NCBI RefSeq assembly: GCF_000297395.2
Contig: NZ_HF570108.1
Coordinates: 2,643,106-2,705,605, forward strand
DNA length: 62,500 bases
Origin: Micromonospora lupini str. Lupac 08
GTDB taxonomy: Bacteria > Actinomycetota > Actinomycetes > Mycobacteriales > Micromonosporaceae
Direction of reading: 5' to 3'
A program made the translations under genes and the position numbers. The notes under the pieces were generated by a model, which was not told the DNA's origin, searched no databases, and saw nothing but the letters and a program-made list of their open reading frames with translations. Below, piece after piece: positions 43,115-55,545 of this stretch (within the stretch, counting starts at the first letter, position 1; the number at the start of each line of letters is the position of its first letter).

Positions 43115-43144
43115 ATGCTAGTCGATTGAGTGGTCACTCAGTCG
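43115..43144 (-). promoter_or_regulatory. SARP gene promoter overlapped by a palindromic operator
   Basis: On the minus strand TAGCAT (43120-43115) is the likely -10. Just upstream lies TGAGTGACCACTCA (43140-43127), a perfect 6+6 inverted repeat with 2-bp centre, flanked by CGA/TCG (43123-43144). A dimeric repressor of TetR type bound here would cover the -35 region. Confidence 0.5.
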
Positions 43145-43163
43145 AGTCCTTTTCGACGGACCC

Positions 43164-43183
43164 TCATGCACATTCCCATGCAG
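43164..43183 (+). promoter_or_regulatory. Candidate ArgR operator (ARG box) 1
   Basis: TCATGCACATTCCCATGCAG contains two ATGCA half-sites about one helical turn apart, like streptomycete ARG boxes. It lies upstream of the argC -10. Confidence 0.5.
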
Positions 43184-43203
43184 TAGGCTGTATGAACTTG
43201 CAA

Positions 43204-43209
43204 GATAAT
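43204..43209 (+). promoter_or_regulatory. -10 box of the arg operon
   Basis: GATAAT is the best housekeeping-like -10 in the 202-bp gap; no clear -35 is seen. It lies between the two ARG boxes. Confidence 0.5.
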
Positions 43210-43229
43210 CCCTCTCTTGTTACCGTTTC

Positions 43230-43244
43230 CTGCATAGTCATGCG
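43230..43244 (+). promoter_or_regulatory. Candidate ArgR operator (ARG box) 2
   Basis: CTGCATAGTCATGCG is a near-palindrome with TGCAT and ATGC half-sites just before the argC ribosome site, so bound ArgR would block early transcription. Confidence 0.45.
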
Positions 43245-43253
43245 GAGGTGAGT

Positions 43254-44255
43254 ATGGGGATCCGAGTCGCGGTCGCCGGAGCGAGCGGGTACGCCGGGGG
43301 TGAGTTGCTGCGCCTGGTCGCCGGACACCCGGAGTTCGATCTGGTCGCCGCCACCGCGCACCGACAGGCCGGGCACCGCGTCGACGTGGTGCACCCTCAG
43401 CTCACCGGGCTCGACCTGGTGCTCGGCGAGACCGACCCGTCGACCCTGGCCGACGCCGACCTGGTCTTCCTGGCGCTGCCGCACGGCGAGTCGGCGGCCC
43501 TCGCGGCGCACCTGCCGTCCGAGGTGCGCATCGTCGACCTGGGCGCCGACCACCGGCTCGCCGACCCGTACGCCTGGGCGCAGTACTACGGCGGCACGCA
43601 CGCCGGCCAGTGGACCTACGGGCTGCCCGAGCTGCCCGGCCAGCGGGAGCTGATCGCCGGGTCGACCCGGGTCGCCAACACCGGCTGCTACGCCGCCGCG
43701 ATCACCCTGGCCCTCGCGCCGCTGATCGCCGACGGTGCGGCCAACCCCGCCGACGTGGTGGTGGTCGCCGCCTCCGGCACGTCCGGCGCGGGCCGGGCGG
43801 CGAAGCCCCACCTGCTCGCCAGCGAGGTGCTGGGGGACCTGTCGCCGTACCGGGTCGGCACCCACCAGCACGTGCCCGAGATCAAGCAGGCGACGGGGGC
43901 GACCGGCCTGTCGTTCACCCCGGTCCTCGCGCCGATGCCGCGCGGGATCCTGGCCACGGTCACCGCCGTGCCGGCGCGCGGGGTCGACCCGCAGCAGGTG
44001 CTGGCGCAGGCGTACGCGGACGCGCCGTTCGTGCACGTGCTGGCGGAGGGGCGTTGGCCGCACACCGCGGCGACGTTGGGTTCCAACTCGTGCCACCTGC
44101 AGGCCACCGTCGACGTCGACTCGGGTCGGTTGATCGTGCTCAGCGCCCTGGACAACCTGGGCAAGGGCGCCGCCGGTCAGGCCGTGCAGAACGCCAATCT
44201 GATGCTCGGCCTGCCGGAGACGACGGGCCTGTCGGTCTGGGGAGTCACACCATGA
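43254..44255 (+). CDS. argC: N-acetyl-gamma-glutamyl-phosphate reductase (ArgC)
   Basis: A 333-residue NADPH-dependent enzyme, third step of arginine synthesis. The Rossmann start VAVAGASGYAGGELLRL, the catalytic C145 in ANTGCYAAA and the SGTSGAGR block are typical. ATG 43254 is preferred because GGAGG (43244-43248) is 5 bp upstream; GTG 43248 lies within that site. It heads a tightly packed operon argC-argJ-argB-argD-argF-argR-argG-argH with candidate ARG boxes in front. Confidence 0.96.
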   Translation: MGIRVAVAGASGYAGGELLRLVAGHPEFDLVAATAHRQAGHRVDVVHPQLTGLDLVLGETDPSTLADADLVFLALPHGESAALAAHLPSEVRIVDLGADHRLADPYAWAQYYGGTHAGQWTYGLPELPGQRELIAGSTRVANTGCYAAAITLALAPLIADGAANPADVVVVAASGTSGAGRAAKPHLLASEVLGDLSPYRVGTHQHVPEIKQATGATGLSFTPVLAPMPRGILATVTAVPARGVDPQQVLAQAYADAPFVHVLAEGRWPHTAATLGSNSCHLQATVDVDSGRLIVLSALDNLGKGAAGQAVQNANLMLGLPETTGLSVWGVTP

Positions 44256-45424
44256 GCGTCACCACCCCTCGGGGTTTCCGGGCGGCCGGCGTGGCCGCCG
44301 GTCTGAAGGCCAGCGGCGGCGCGGACGTCGCGCTCGTCGTCAACGACGGCCCGGACGCCGGTGTCGCCGGTGTCTTCACCACCAACCGGGTCAAGGCCGC
44401 GCCGGTGCGCTGGACCCAGCAGGTCGTGCAGGGCGGCGTGGTCCGCGCGGTGGTGCTCAACTCCGGTGGCGCCAACGCCTGCACCGGCCCGGCCGGCTTC
44501 CAGGACACGCACGCCACGGCCGAGCACACGGCCACGGCGCTGAGCGCGGTCAGTCCGCGGCTGCTCCTCGGCGCCGGGGAGGTCGCGGTCTGCTCCACCG
44601 GCCTGATCGGTGAGCGGTTGCCGATGCCGAAGCTGCTTCCCGGGGTCCGTGCGGCGATCCGGGGGCTGTCGCGCGACGGCGGCCCGGCCGCCGCCGAGGC
44701 GATCATGACCACCGACACCCGACCGAAGACCACTGTGGCGCGGGGCAGCGGCTGGACGGTCGGCGGGATGGCCAAGGGCGCCGGGATGCTCGCGCCGGGG
44801 ATGGCCACCATGCTGTGCGTGCTCACCACCGACGCGGTGGCCGGGCCGGCGGCGCTGGACGAGGCGCTGCGGGCGGCCACCCGGGTCACCTTCGACCGGG
44901 TCGACTCCGACGGCTGCATGTCCACGAACGACACCGTGCTGTTGCTGTCCAGCGGCGCGAGTGGCATCGAGCCGACCCCTGCCGAGTTGGCCGCAGCGGT
45001 GACCACGGCCTGCCACGACCTCGCCCAGCAGTTGGTGGCCGACGCCGAGGGCGCCACCAAGCAGGTCGCCATCGACGTGGTCGGGGCCGCCGACGAGGAC
45101 GACGCGGTAGAGGTGGGCCGCTCGGTGGCCCGCAACAACCTGGTCAAGACCGCGCTGTTCGGCAACGACCCGAACTGGGGCCGCATCCTCGCCGCGGTCG
45201 GCACGACCGCCGCCGCGTTCGAGCCGGACGAGGTGGACGTGGCCGTCAACGGGGTGTGGGTGTGCCGGGGCGGCGCGGCCGCCGAGGACCGCTCGAAGGT
45301 CGACCTCACCGGCCGGGACGTGACGATCCGGATCGACCTGCACGCCGGCGACGCGGTGGCGACGATCTGGACCAACGACCTGTCCCACGCGTACGTGCAC
45401 GAGAACTCGGCGTACTCCACGTGA
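44252..45424 (+). CDS. argJ: Glutamate N-acetyltransferase/amino-acid acetyltransferase (ArgJ)
   Basis: A 390-residue precursor that cuts itself before T186 in [14 protein letters not shown] to give alpha and beta subunits. It moves the acetyl group from N-acetylornithine back to glutamate (cyclic pathway) and may also use acetyl-CoA. The N-terminal [20 protein letters not shown] and the C-terminal [15 protein letters not shown] are family marks. Its presence with no argE in the operon agrees with the recycling pathway. ATG 44252 overlaps the argC stop. The following gap carries a short GCAGCG-rich sequence of dispersed-repeat style. Confidence 0.96.
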   Translation: MSVTTPRGFRAAGVAAGLKASGGADVALVVNDGPDAGVAGVFTTNRVKAAPVRWTQQVVQGGVVRAVVLNSGGANACTGPAGFQDTHATAEHTATALSAVSPRLLLGAGEVAVCSTGLIGERLPMPKLLPGVRAAIRGLSRDGGPAAAEAIMTTDTRPKTTVARGSGWTVGGMAKGAGMLAPGMATMLCVLTTDAVAGPAALDEALRAATRVTFDRVDSDGCMSTNDTVLLLSSGASGIEPTPAELAAAVTTACHDLAQQLVADAEGATKQVAIDVVGAADEDDAVEVGRSVARNNLVKTALFGNDPNWGRILAAVGTTAAAFEPDEVDVAVNGVWVCRGGAAAEDRSKVDLTGRDVTIRIDLHAGDAVATIWTNDLSHAYVHENSAYST

Positions 45425-45479
45425 GCGCGAGGAACGCAGCGCAGCGGAGTCCCGCAGTCGCGAACGAAGGGCAGGCACG

Positions 45480-49078
<3,599 letters not shown>

Positions 49079-49082
<4 letters not shown>

Positions 49083-50281
49083 CCGAGCGGGTCGTCCTCG
49101 CGTACTCCGGGGGATTGGACACCTCCGTGGCGATTCCCTACCTGGCCGAGCAGACCGGCGCCGAGGTGATCGCGGTGGCGGTCGACGTCGGGCAGGGCGG
49201 GGAGGACCTCGACGCCATCCGGCAGCGCGCGCTTGACTGCGGCGCCGCCGAGTCCGAGGTCGTCGACGCGCGCGACGAGTTCGCCGCCGACTACTGCGTG
49301 CCGGCCATCCGGGCGAACGCCCTCTACATGGACCGCTACCCGCTGGTGTCGGCGCTGTCCCGGCCGCTGATCGTCAAGCACCTGGTGGCGGCCGCGCGCA
49401 CGCACGGCGGGACGATCGTGTCGCACGGCTGCACCGGCAAGGGCAACGACCAGGTCCGGTTCGAGGTGGGCCTGAACGCGCTCGCCCCCGACCTGAAGAT
49501 CATCGCCCCGGCCCGGGACTTCGCCTGGACCCGGGACAAGGCGATCGCGTTCGCCGAGGAGAAGGGGCTGCCGATCGACGTGTCGGCGAAGTCCCCGTAC
49601 TCGATCGACCAGAACCTGTGGGGTCGCGCCGTGGAGACGGGCTTCCTGGAGGACATCTGGAACGCGCCGGTCGAGGACCTCTACTCGTACACCGAGGACC
49701 CAGCGGAGCCCCGCGACCCCGACGAGGTGGTGATCACCTTCGACGGCGGCGTACCGGTCGCCATCGACGGCGAGACCGTCACCCCGTACCAGGCGATCCT
49801 GGAGCTGAACCGGCGTGCCGGCGCGCAGGGCGTCGGCCGGCTCGACATGGTCGAGGACCGCCTGGTCGGCATCAAGAGCCGTGAGGTGTACGAGGCGCCC
49901 GGCGCGATCGCGCTGATCACCGCCCACCAGGAGCTGGAGGCGGTGACAGTCGAGCGGGACCTGGCCCGGTTCAAGAGGAGCGTGGACCAGCGCTGGGGCG
50001 AACTGGTCTACGACGGCCTGTGGTTCTCGCCGTTGAAGGCCTCGCTGGACGCGTTCGTCGACGACGCGCAGCGGCACGTGAGCGGCGAGGTGCGGTTGAC
50101 CCTGCACGGCGGGCGGGCCACCGTCACCGGCCGGCGCTCCGAGGAGAGCCTGTACGACTTCGGGCTGGCCACCTACGACACCGGGGACACCTTCGACCAG
50201 ACCCTGGCGAAGGGTTTCGTACGACTGTGGGGCCTGCCGAGCGGGCTTGCCGCGGCGCGCGACGCCCGGCTGGGAGGGTGA
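49079..50281 (+). CDS. argG: Argininosuccinate synthase (ArgG)
   Basis: A 400-residue ATP-dependent ligase joining citrulline and aspartate. The N-type ATP loop [15 protein letters not shown] (residues 8-22), [16 protein letters not shown] and [12 protein letters not shown] are diagnostic. Length is normal. ATG 49079 overlaps the argR stop; argH follows after 5 bp. Confidence 0.97.
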
Positions 50282-50286
50282 CGACC

Positions 50287-51762
50287 ATGGGGACCACAAT
50301 GGGCGGGGTGGACGACAAGAGCCTCACCGAGAACAGCGCTGGCACCAACCGGACGAGCCTGTGGGGTGGCCGGTTCGCCGGTGGCCCCGCGGAGGCGCTC
50401 GCCCGACTGTCGGTGAGCGTGCAGTTCGACTGGCGCCTGGCCCCGTACGACATCGCTGGTTCCCGGGCGCACGCCCGGGTCCTCGCCGGCGCCGGCCTGC
50501 TCGACCCGGAGGAGCTGGGCCGGATCCTGGCGGCCCTGGACGACCTGGAGGCGGCCTGTGCCTCGGGTGCGTTCCGGCCCACGGTCGACGACGAGGACGT
50601 GCACACGGCGCTGGAGCGGGGTCTCCTGGAGCGTCTGGGCAGCCTCGGCGGCAAGCTGCGCGCCGGCCGGTCCCGCAACGACCAGGTCGCCACCGACCTG
50701 CGGCTCTACCTGCGTGACCACGCGCGGGGCGTGGCCAGCCGCCTCGTCGAGCTGGCCGAGGCGCTGGTCGAGCAGGCCGAGCGGCACATCGACACCGCCG
50801 CGCCCGGTATGACCCACCTCCAGCACGCCCAGCCGGTCACCTTCGGGCACTGGCTGCTCGCCCACGTGCAGCCGCTGCTGCGCGACCTGGAGCGGCTGCG
50901 CGACTGGGACCACCGGGCGGCGATCAGCCCGCTCGGCGCGGGCGCGCTCGCCGGTTCCGGGCTTCCGCTGGACCCGGTGGCCGTGGCCAAGGAGCTGGGC
51001 TTCCGGACGTCGTTCGCCAACTCGATGGACGCGGTCGCCGACCGGGACTTCGTGGCCGAGTTCCTCTTCACCACCGCGCTGATCGGGGTGCACCTGTCCC
51101 GTCTCGGCGAGGAGGTGGTGCTCTGGACCTCGCACGAGTTCGGCTGGGTGGAGCTGGACGACGCCTTCGCGACCGGTTCGTCGATCATGCCGCAGAAGAA
51201 GAACGCGGACATCGCGGAGCTGGCCCGGGGCAAGTCCGGCCGGCTGGTCGGCGGCCTGATGACGGTGCTGACCATGCTCAAGGGCCTGCCGATGACGTAC
51301 GACCGGGACATGCAGGAGGACAAGGAGCCCGCGTTCGACGCGGTCGACACCCTGGAGCTGCTGCTGCCGGCCCTGGCGGGGATGATCTCCACGATGACGG
51401 TCCGGGTGGACCGCCTGGTGGCCGCCGCGCCGGTCGGGTTCTCCCTGGCCACCGAGGTCGCCGACTGGCTGGTCCGGCGCAACGTGCCGTTCCGCGACGC
51501 GCACGAGATCACCGGCCGGCTGGTGGCGCTCTGCGCGGCCCGGGAGTGTGAGCTGGAGGAGGTCTCCGACGCCGACCTGGCCGCGGTCAGTGAGCACCTC
51601 GACCCGTCGGTGCGTGACGTGCTCTCGGTGCGGTCGGCCCTCGCGGCCCGGACCACCCCCGGCTCGACCGGCCCCGGCCCGGTGGCCGACCAGCTCGCCG
51701 CCGCGGCGGACCGGCTGGCCGGCTGGCGGGACTGGGCCACCGAGCGGGTCGTACCCCGCTGA
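50287..51762 (+). CDS. argH: Argininosuccinate lyase (ArgH)
   Basis: A 491-residue member of the fumarase/aspartase superfamily that releases arginine and fumarate. LWGGRFAGGPAEALARLS opens the conserved part at about residue 20, THLQHAQPVTFGHWL has the catalytic His, and the signature GSSIMPQKKNADIAEL holds the catalytic Ser. ATG 50287 is chosen for the GGGAGGG site (50272-50278); GTG 50278 overlapping argG is the alternative. The first 20 residues are not conserved in style. Last gene of the operon. Confidence 0.96.
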   Translation: MGTTMGGVDDKSLTENSAGTNRTSLWGGRFAGGPAEALARLSVSVQFDWRLAPYDIAGSRAHARVLAGAGLLDPEELGRILAALDDLEAACASGAFRPTVDDEDVHTALERGLLERLGSLGGKLRAGRSRNDQVATDLRLYLRDHARGVASRLVELAEALVEQAERHIDTAAPGMTHLQHAQPVTFGHWLLAHVQPLLRDLERLRDWDHRAAISPLGAGALAGSGLPLDPVAVAKELGFRTSFANSMDAVADRDFVAEFLFTTALIGVHLSRLGEEVVLWTSHEFGWVELDDAFATGSSIMPQKKNADIAELARGKSGRLVGGLMTVLTMLKGLPMTYDRDMQEDKEPAFDAVDTLELLLPALAGMISTMTVRVDRLVAAAPVGFSLATEVADWLVRRNVPFRDAHEITGRLVALCAARECELEEVSDADLAAVSEHLDPSVRDVLSVRSALAARTTPGSTGPGPVADQLAAAADRLAGWRDWATERVVPR

Positions 51763-51769
51763 GGTCACC

Positions 51770-51798
51770 GTGGCGTCGGCGCGAGCCGCCGGCGCCAC
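51770..51798. terminator. Hairpin between argH and the convergent YjbR gene
   Basis: GTGGCG (51770-51775) pairs with CGCCAC (51793-51798), extended by imperfect TCGGC/GCCGG pairing. Confidence 0.5.
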
Positions 51799-51805
51799 TG
51801 TCGGC

Positions 51806-52159
51806 TCAGGCCGTCGGGCGCTCCCGCCTGGGGAGCTTCGCCACGACCATGTCGTACGACGCGTCGACCGCCTCGGTCAGCTCGTCGCCGTCGATCCCGC
51901 CGTCGAGGCGCAGCGTGTTCCACCCGGACCGGCCGATGTAGGCCATCACCCGGGCGTCGTCGGGGTGGCGGTGCAGCCACTCGTCGGCGATCTCCCGGGT
52001 CTGGCCGCACTTGATGCCGACAGTGGGCTTTCCGTCGCCGTTGCCGAGGAACGCGAAGATCCGGCTGCCCACCTTCACCACCTCGTCGCCCTCCCACGGT
52101 CGGTCCAGCCAGGCTCCCGGCTTGGCCAGGCAGTACGCCAGCATCTCCGCGCGCTCCAT
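51806..52159 (-). CDS. MmcQ/YjbR-family protein
   Basis: A 117-residue protein of the YjbR double-wing fold family, function unknown, sometimes proposed to bind DNA. AEMLAYCLAKPGAWLDRPW and VKVGSRIFAFLG near the N-terminus and GRSGWNTLRLDGGI near the C-terminus are typical. ATG 52159 has GAGGAGG upstream. It is convergent with argH and co-oriented with the next gene. Confidence 0.88.
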   Translation of the reverse strand: MERAEMLAYCLAKPGAWLDRPWEGDEVVKVGSRIFAFLGNGDGKPTVGIKCGQTREIADEWLHRHPDDARVMAYIGRSGWNTLRLDGGIDGDELTEAVDASYDMVVAKLPRRERPTA

Positions 52160-52263
52160 GGGTGCCTCCTCGTCGTGCGCACAGTCTGCCCGTCCGGCCG
52201 CCGATCCGCCGGTGCCCGGCCGATCCGTCCGCGACCAGCGGATCGCGTCGGTGCCCGCGGGGA

Positions 52264-52689
52264 TCAGGCGGTCTGCTCGGCCGAGCGGGCCGCGACCCGC
52301 TCGTAGCGCTGCCGGGCGGCCTGCGCGCTGCCCAGCCCCAGCCCGTACGCGATGGACTGCCAGGTCAGCCCCCGGTCGCGGGCCAGTGTCAACAGTCCCG
52401 CCTCCAGGGCGTCCAGCTCGGCGCGGACGTGCGGCAGCAGGGTCAGCGCGGCGGTGAGGTCGGCGGCGTCCACCGGCTCCTCGGTGGGCTCCCGCTCCGC
52501 GCCACCGGCGGCGAGGGCGGTGACCAGGGCCACCGCCTCCCACGGGTCCAGCACGTACGGGTGGGCCCAGCGGGCCCGCCGCGCGTCGGAGCCGGCGTGC
52601 CGCTCGCTGATCCGTTGCAGCGCCTCGTGGGTGCGGTGGGCGCGAGCGCGGGCCGGGTCGGGCGCGGTGAACAGCTCCTCGGGCGTCAT
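52264..52689 (-). CDS. Small HTH-type putative DNA-binding protein
   Basis: A 141-residue, mostly helical protein. The C-terminal segment LARDRGLTWQSIAYGLGLGSAQAARQRYERV looks like a helix-turn-helix that could bind DNA; such proteins are common and uncharacterised in Micromonosporaceae and Streptomyces. The N-terminal 50 residues are Arg- and Ala-rich (HRTHEALQRISERHAGS). The start is fixed by an excellent promoter: -35, 17-bp spacer, -10, then 6 nt to ATG 52689, so the mRNA is probably leaderless. ATG 52707 is inside the promoter. Confidence 0.75.
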   Translation of the reverse strand: MTPEELFTAPDPARARAHRTHEALQRISERHAGSDARRARWAHPYVLDPWEAVALVTALAAGGAEREPTEEPVDAADLTAALTLLPHVRAELDALEAGLLTLARDRGLTWQSIAYGLGLGSAQAARQRYERVAARSAEQTA

Positions 52690-52695
52690 ACCCCG

Positions 52696-52724
52696 AGCAC
52701 ACCCCATCAACGCCAGATTGTCAA
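52696..52724 (-). promoter_or_regulatory. Consensus promoter driving a leaderless mRNA
   Basis: Minus strand: TTGACA (52724-52719), 17-bp spacer, TGTGCT (52701-52696), then 6 nt to the ATG at 52689. The predicted RNA start is the first base of the start codon or next to it. Confidence 0.7.
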
Positions 52725-52736
52725 CAGATCGTTGAA

Positions 52737-52769
52737 GCGTGGCGGCACGGGTGTGCCGTGCCGCCACGC
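52737..52769. terminator. Terminator after the secreted-protein gene
   Basis: GCGTGGCGGCACGG (52737-52750) pairs perfectly with 52756-52769 across a 5-nt loop. It separates the gene at 52776-53231 from the promoter downstream on the same strand. Confidence 0.75.
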
Positions 52770-52775
52770 CACGAC

Positions 52776-53231
52776 TCAGAGCGCCAGGTCGAAGCGGTGC
52801 TCGTCGGTGATCGAGTTGCACAGCGCGTCGCAGGAGTTCCCGGTGACCACGCCGAACGCCACGCCGGGAGCGAACGGGAGCTCGGTCGCGGTCACCGCGA
52901 TCCGCACCTTCTGGGTGGTCGCGTCGCAGGGCACCTTCCGGGTGGTCGTGCCGGTCCGGACCGACTCCCCGATCGCCTGGGCGACCTTGACCGTCAGGTC
53001 GACCTGCGTCGGCTGCGAGCAGGTCAGGGTGACCGGGACGAAGACCGCCGCACCGTTGGCGTCGATCTTGCCGGTGCCCTGAAGTGCGACAGCGGTCAAC
53101 GGGGCGCCGTCGGTCAGGGCAGCCGCCCGCAGCGGGGCGTTGGCGCTGGCGGACGGGGCGAAGGCGAGCGTGGCACCGGCCGCGATCAGGCCGATGGTGA
53201 CCAGTGGCCGGCGGATGCTTCGTACGGTCAT
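52776..53231 (-). CDS. Small secreted protein of unknown function
   Basis: A 151-residue exported protein. MTVRSIRRPLVTIGLIAAGA is a basic start plus hydrophobic core, and cleavage is likely after APSASA (residue 30). The mature 121 residues have a beta-rich look (VTLTCSQPTQVDLTVKVAQ, KVRIAVTATELPFAPGVAF) and four cysteines, suggesting two disulfides and perhaps an immunoglobulin-like fold. I recognise no named family. ATG 53231 has GAGGAG upstream. Confidence 0.78.
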   Translation of the reverse strand: MTVRSIRRPLVTIGLIAAGATLAFAPSASANAPLRAAALTDGAPLTAVALQGTGKIDANGAAVFVPVTLTCSQPTQVDLTVKVAQAIGESVRTGTTTRKVPCDATTQKVRIAVTATELPFAPGVAFGVVTGNSCDALCNSITDEHRFDLAL

Positions 53232-53395
53232 GATGGCTCCTCTTCGAATGTGCCGCCGCGCCGTGCGACGACACCCGATACACCCGCCGGTCGCCGCGCG
53301 GGTTTCGCCGGATCGGATGGCGAGAAGGTGAACCCTGGTGGGCCTCCCGGTGGCCGGCGGGACCGGTCGACAGGGTGATCGGGACGCGGTCTGGG

Positions 53396-53401
53396 TACCG
53401 T
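53396..53401 (+). promoter_or_regulatory. -10-like box of the glycosylase gene
   Basis: TACCGT is followed by 7 nt and ATG 53409, another probable leaderless start. The rest of the 177-bp divergent gap shows nothing else clear. Confidence 0.35.
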
Positions 53402-53408
53402 TCGGGTC

Positions 53409-54050
53409 ATGGAACCCGCGCCGGACGACCGCAGCGCCGACGCCGACCGGGAGGCGCTGGCGAGCCTGCTCACCGGTCCACTGCTGCCGGCCGCGCGGGG
53501 CCTGCTGGGCTGCCGGCTGTCCGCCGGCGAGGTCACCGTCCGGATCACCGAGGTCGAGGCGTACGCCGGCACGGCCGGTGACCCGGCGTCGCACGCCCAC
53601 CGTGGCCGCACCGCGCGCAATGTCGTCATGTTCGGCCCCGCCGGGCACGCCTACGTCTACTTCACCTACGGCATGCACTGGTGCATGAACGTGGTCACCG
53701 GCATCGAGGGGGAGGCCGCCGCCGTGTTGCTGCGCGCCGGCGAGGTGGTCGAGGGCGTGGACACCGCGCGGGCTCGCCGGCCGGCGGTACGGCGGGACGT
53801 GGACCTGGCCCGGGGGCCGGCCCGACTCTGCGCCACGCTCGGCATCGACCGCGCGACGTACGGCGCGTACCTGCTCGGCGACGGCCCGGTCCGGTTGCGT
53901 CCGCCGGTCCGGCCGGTGCCGGACGAGACGGTGGTCGCGGGGCCCCGGGTCGGCGTCACCGGCGCGCACGATCTGCCCTGGCGGTTCTGGCTCGACGGCG
54001 ATCCGACGGTCAGCGCGTACCGGCGACACGTGCCCCGCGTCCGGCGCTGA
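53409..54050 (+). CDS. 3-methyladenine DNA glycosylase (AAG/MPG family)
   Basis: A 213-residue base-excision repair enzyme of the Aag type that removes alkylated purines such as 3-methyladenine and hypoxanthine. Conserved parts: LLGCRLSAGEVTVRITEVEAY with the catalytic Glu, DPASHAHRGRTARNVVMFG, AYVYFTYGMHWCMNVVT and LARGPARLCATLGI. Length is normal. No ribosome site precedes ATG 53409, in line with the leaderless reading. Confidence 0.92.
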   Translation: MEPAPDDRSADADREALASLLTGPLLPAARGLLGCRLSAGEVTVRITEVEAYAGTAGDPASHAHRGRTARNVVMFGPAGHAYVYFTYGMHWCMNVVTGIEGEAAAVLLRAGEVVEGVDTARARRPAVRRDVDLARGPARLCATLGIDRATYGAYLLGDGPVRLRPPVRPVPDETVVAGPRVGVTGAHDLPWRFWLDGDPTVSAYRRHVPRVRR

Positions 54051-54138
54051 GGGCGGCCCACGGCGTGGGACCGGCGGGCCTGTCGGGGGGTGTGGCCATA
54101 ATCACCCCACCTGCCCACCGACGGTTCGGAGGACGTCC

Positions 54139-55224
54139 ATGGCAACGCTGCTCGCGATCGGCACCGCGAAGGGGTTGTTCCTCGCCACCAGCGACGATGA
54201 CCGGCGCACCTGGGAGGTCAGCGGCCCGCACCACCCGCAGACGAGCGTCTACGCGGTCGCGCTCGACACCCGCCGCGCCACCCCGCGACTGCTCGCCGGG
54301 GTGACCAGCTCGCACTTCGGCCCCAGCGTCGCGACGAGCGACGACCTGGGCGCCTCCTGGGACGAGCCGGACCACGCGCCGGTGGCGTTCCCCGCCGACA
54401 CCGGTGCGAGCCTGGACCGGGTCTGGCAGCTGATGCCGGGCGGCGCCGACGAGCCGGACGTGGTCTGGGCCGGCACCCAGCCGTCGGCGCTGTTCCGCTC
54501 CACCGACGGTGGTCGCAGCTTCGAGCTGGTGCGCGCGCTCTGGGACCATCCGCACCGCCCGCACTGGCAGGCCGGATTCGGCGGTCAGGCCGTGCACACC
54601 GTGCTGCCCCACCCGCGCGACCCGGCCCGGGTGCTTGTCGCCATGTCCACCGGTGGGGTCTACCGCTCGCAGGACGCCGGCGCGAGCTGGGCCCCGGGCA
54701 ACGTCGGCATCCGCGCCGCCGGCCTGGCCGACGAGTGGCCGGAGTTCGGCCAGTGCGTGCACAAGGTCGCGCGGGACGCCGGCAACCCCGAGCGGCTGTA
54801 CGCGCAGAACCACTTCGGCGTCTACCGCTCCGACGACGACGGCCGCACCTGGTCGTCGATCGCCGACGGGCTGCCCAGCGACTTCGGCTTCCCGATGGTG
54901 GCGCACCCCGCTCGACCCGGGATGGTGTGGACGTTCCCGCTGGTGGCCGACGTCGAGCGGTTCCCCACCGACCACCGCTGCCGGGTGTTCCGCTCCGCCG
55001 ACGCCGGAGGCAAGTGGGAGCCGTTGTCGGTGGGCCTGCCCGAGGGGCCGTTCTATCCGGCGGTGCTGCGTGACGCGATGTGCGCCGACGACGCCACTCC
55101 GGGCGGCGTCTACTTCGGCACCCGCTCCGGCGAGGTCTACGCCAGCCGGGACGAGGGCGACTCCTGGTCGCAGGTGGCCGCGCACCTGCCCGACGTGCTG
55201 TGCGTCCGGGCGGCGGTGGTCTGA
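54139..55224 (+). CDS. BNR/sialidase-like beta-propeller protein
   Basis: A 361-residue cytosolic protein (no signal peptide) built of repeated SxDxGxxW (Asp-box) motifs: TSDDLGASW, STDGGRSF, SQDAGASW, SDDDGRTW, SADAGGKW and SRDEGDSW, forming a probable six- or seven-bladed propeller. Such proteins are often named exo-alpha-sialidase or glycosyl hydrolase, but catalytic residues of sialidases are not evident, so no enzyme activity is claimed. ATG 54139 follows CGGAGGACG. It is directly followed by a MoaD-like gene, a pairing seen in other actinobacteria. Confidence 0.85.
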   Translation: MATLLAIGTAKGLFLATSDDDRRTWEVSGPHHPQTSVYAVALDTRRATPRLLAGVTSSHFGPSVATSDDLGASWDEPDHAPVAFPADTGASLDRVWQLMPGGADEPDVVWAGTQPSALFRSTDGGRSFELVRALWDHPHRPHWQAGFGGQAVHTVLPHPRDPARVLVAMSTGGVYRSQDAGASWAPGNVGIRAAGLADEWPEFGQCVHKVARDAGNPERLYAQNHFGVYRSDDDGRTWSSIADGLPSDFGFPMVAHPARPGMVWTFPLVADVERFPTDHRCRVFRSADAGGKWEPLSVGLPEGPFYPAVLRDAMCADDATPGGVYFGTRSGEVYASRDEGDSWSQVAAHLPDVLCVRAAVV

Positions 55225-55500
55225 GTGGTCACCGTGCTGTTGCCCGGCCCGCTGCGCGGCGAGGCCGGCGGCGCGAGCCGGCTCAGTGTCGACGCGGGCG
55301 GCACGCTGGGGGCGGTCCTCGACGAGCTGGCCGCCGACCACCCTCGGCTGGCTCGGCGGATCCGCGACGAGCGCGGCGAGCTGCGCCGCTACGTCAACGT
55401 CTACGTCGACGGGGAGGACTGCCGGCACTCCGGCGGACTGGCCACGCCGGTCGGCGAGGGCGCCCAGGTGCAGGTGCTCCCCTCGGTCGCCGGGGGCTGA
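55225..55500 (+). CDS. MoaD/ThiS-family ubiquitin-like protein
   Basis: A 91-residue beta-grasp protein. VTVLLPGPLRGEAGG opens the fold, the middle has LDELAADHPRLARRI and RYVNVYVDGED, and it ends in Gly-Gly, needed for activation as an acyl-adenylate or thiocarboxylate sulfur carrier. The GTG start directly abuts the TGA of the propeller gene, so the two are translated together. Which pathway it serves is unclear: no moa, thi or cys gene is nearby. Confidence 0.85.
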   Translation: MVTVLLPGPLRGEAGGASRLSVDAGGTLGAVLDELAADHPRLARRIRDERGELRRYVNVYVDGEDCRHSGGLATPVGEGAQVQVLPSVAGG

Positions 55501-55545
55501 TTCCCGGGAGTGACCGGTGCCACTGCCGAATAGGCCGCCAGCGGA

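Noticed and set aside
43103..43253. Leader-peptide attenuator for the arg operon
   Set aside because: No short frame with runs of Arg codons; ArgR sites are the simpler explanation.
45425..45479. Separate promoter or small gene between argJ and argB
   Set aside because: Only a GCAGCG-rich stretch without -10/-35 or frame; the strand and spacing fit a single operon.
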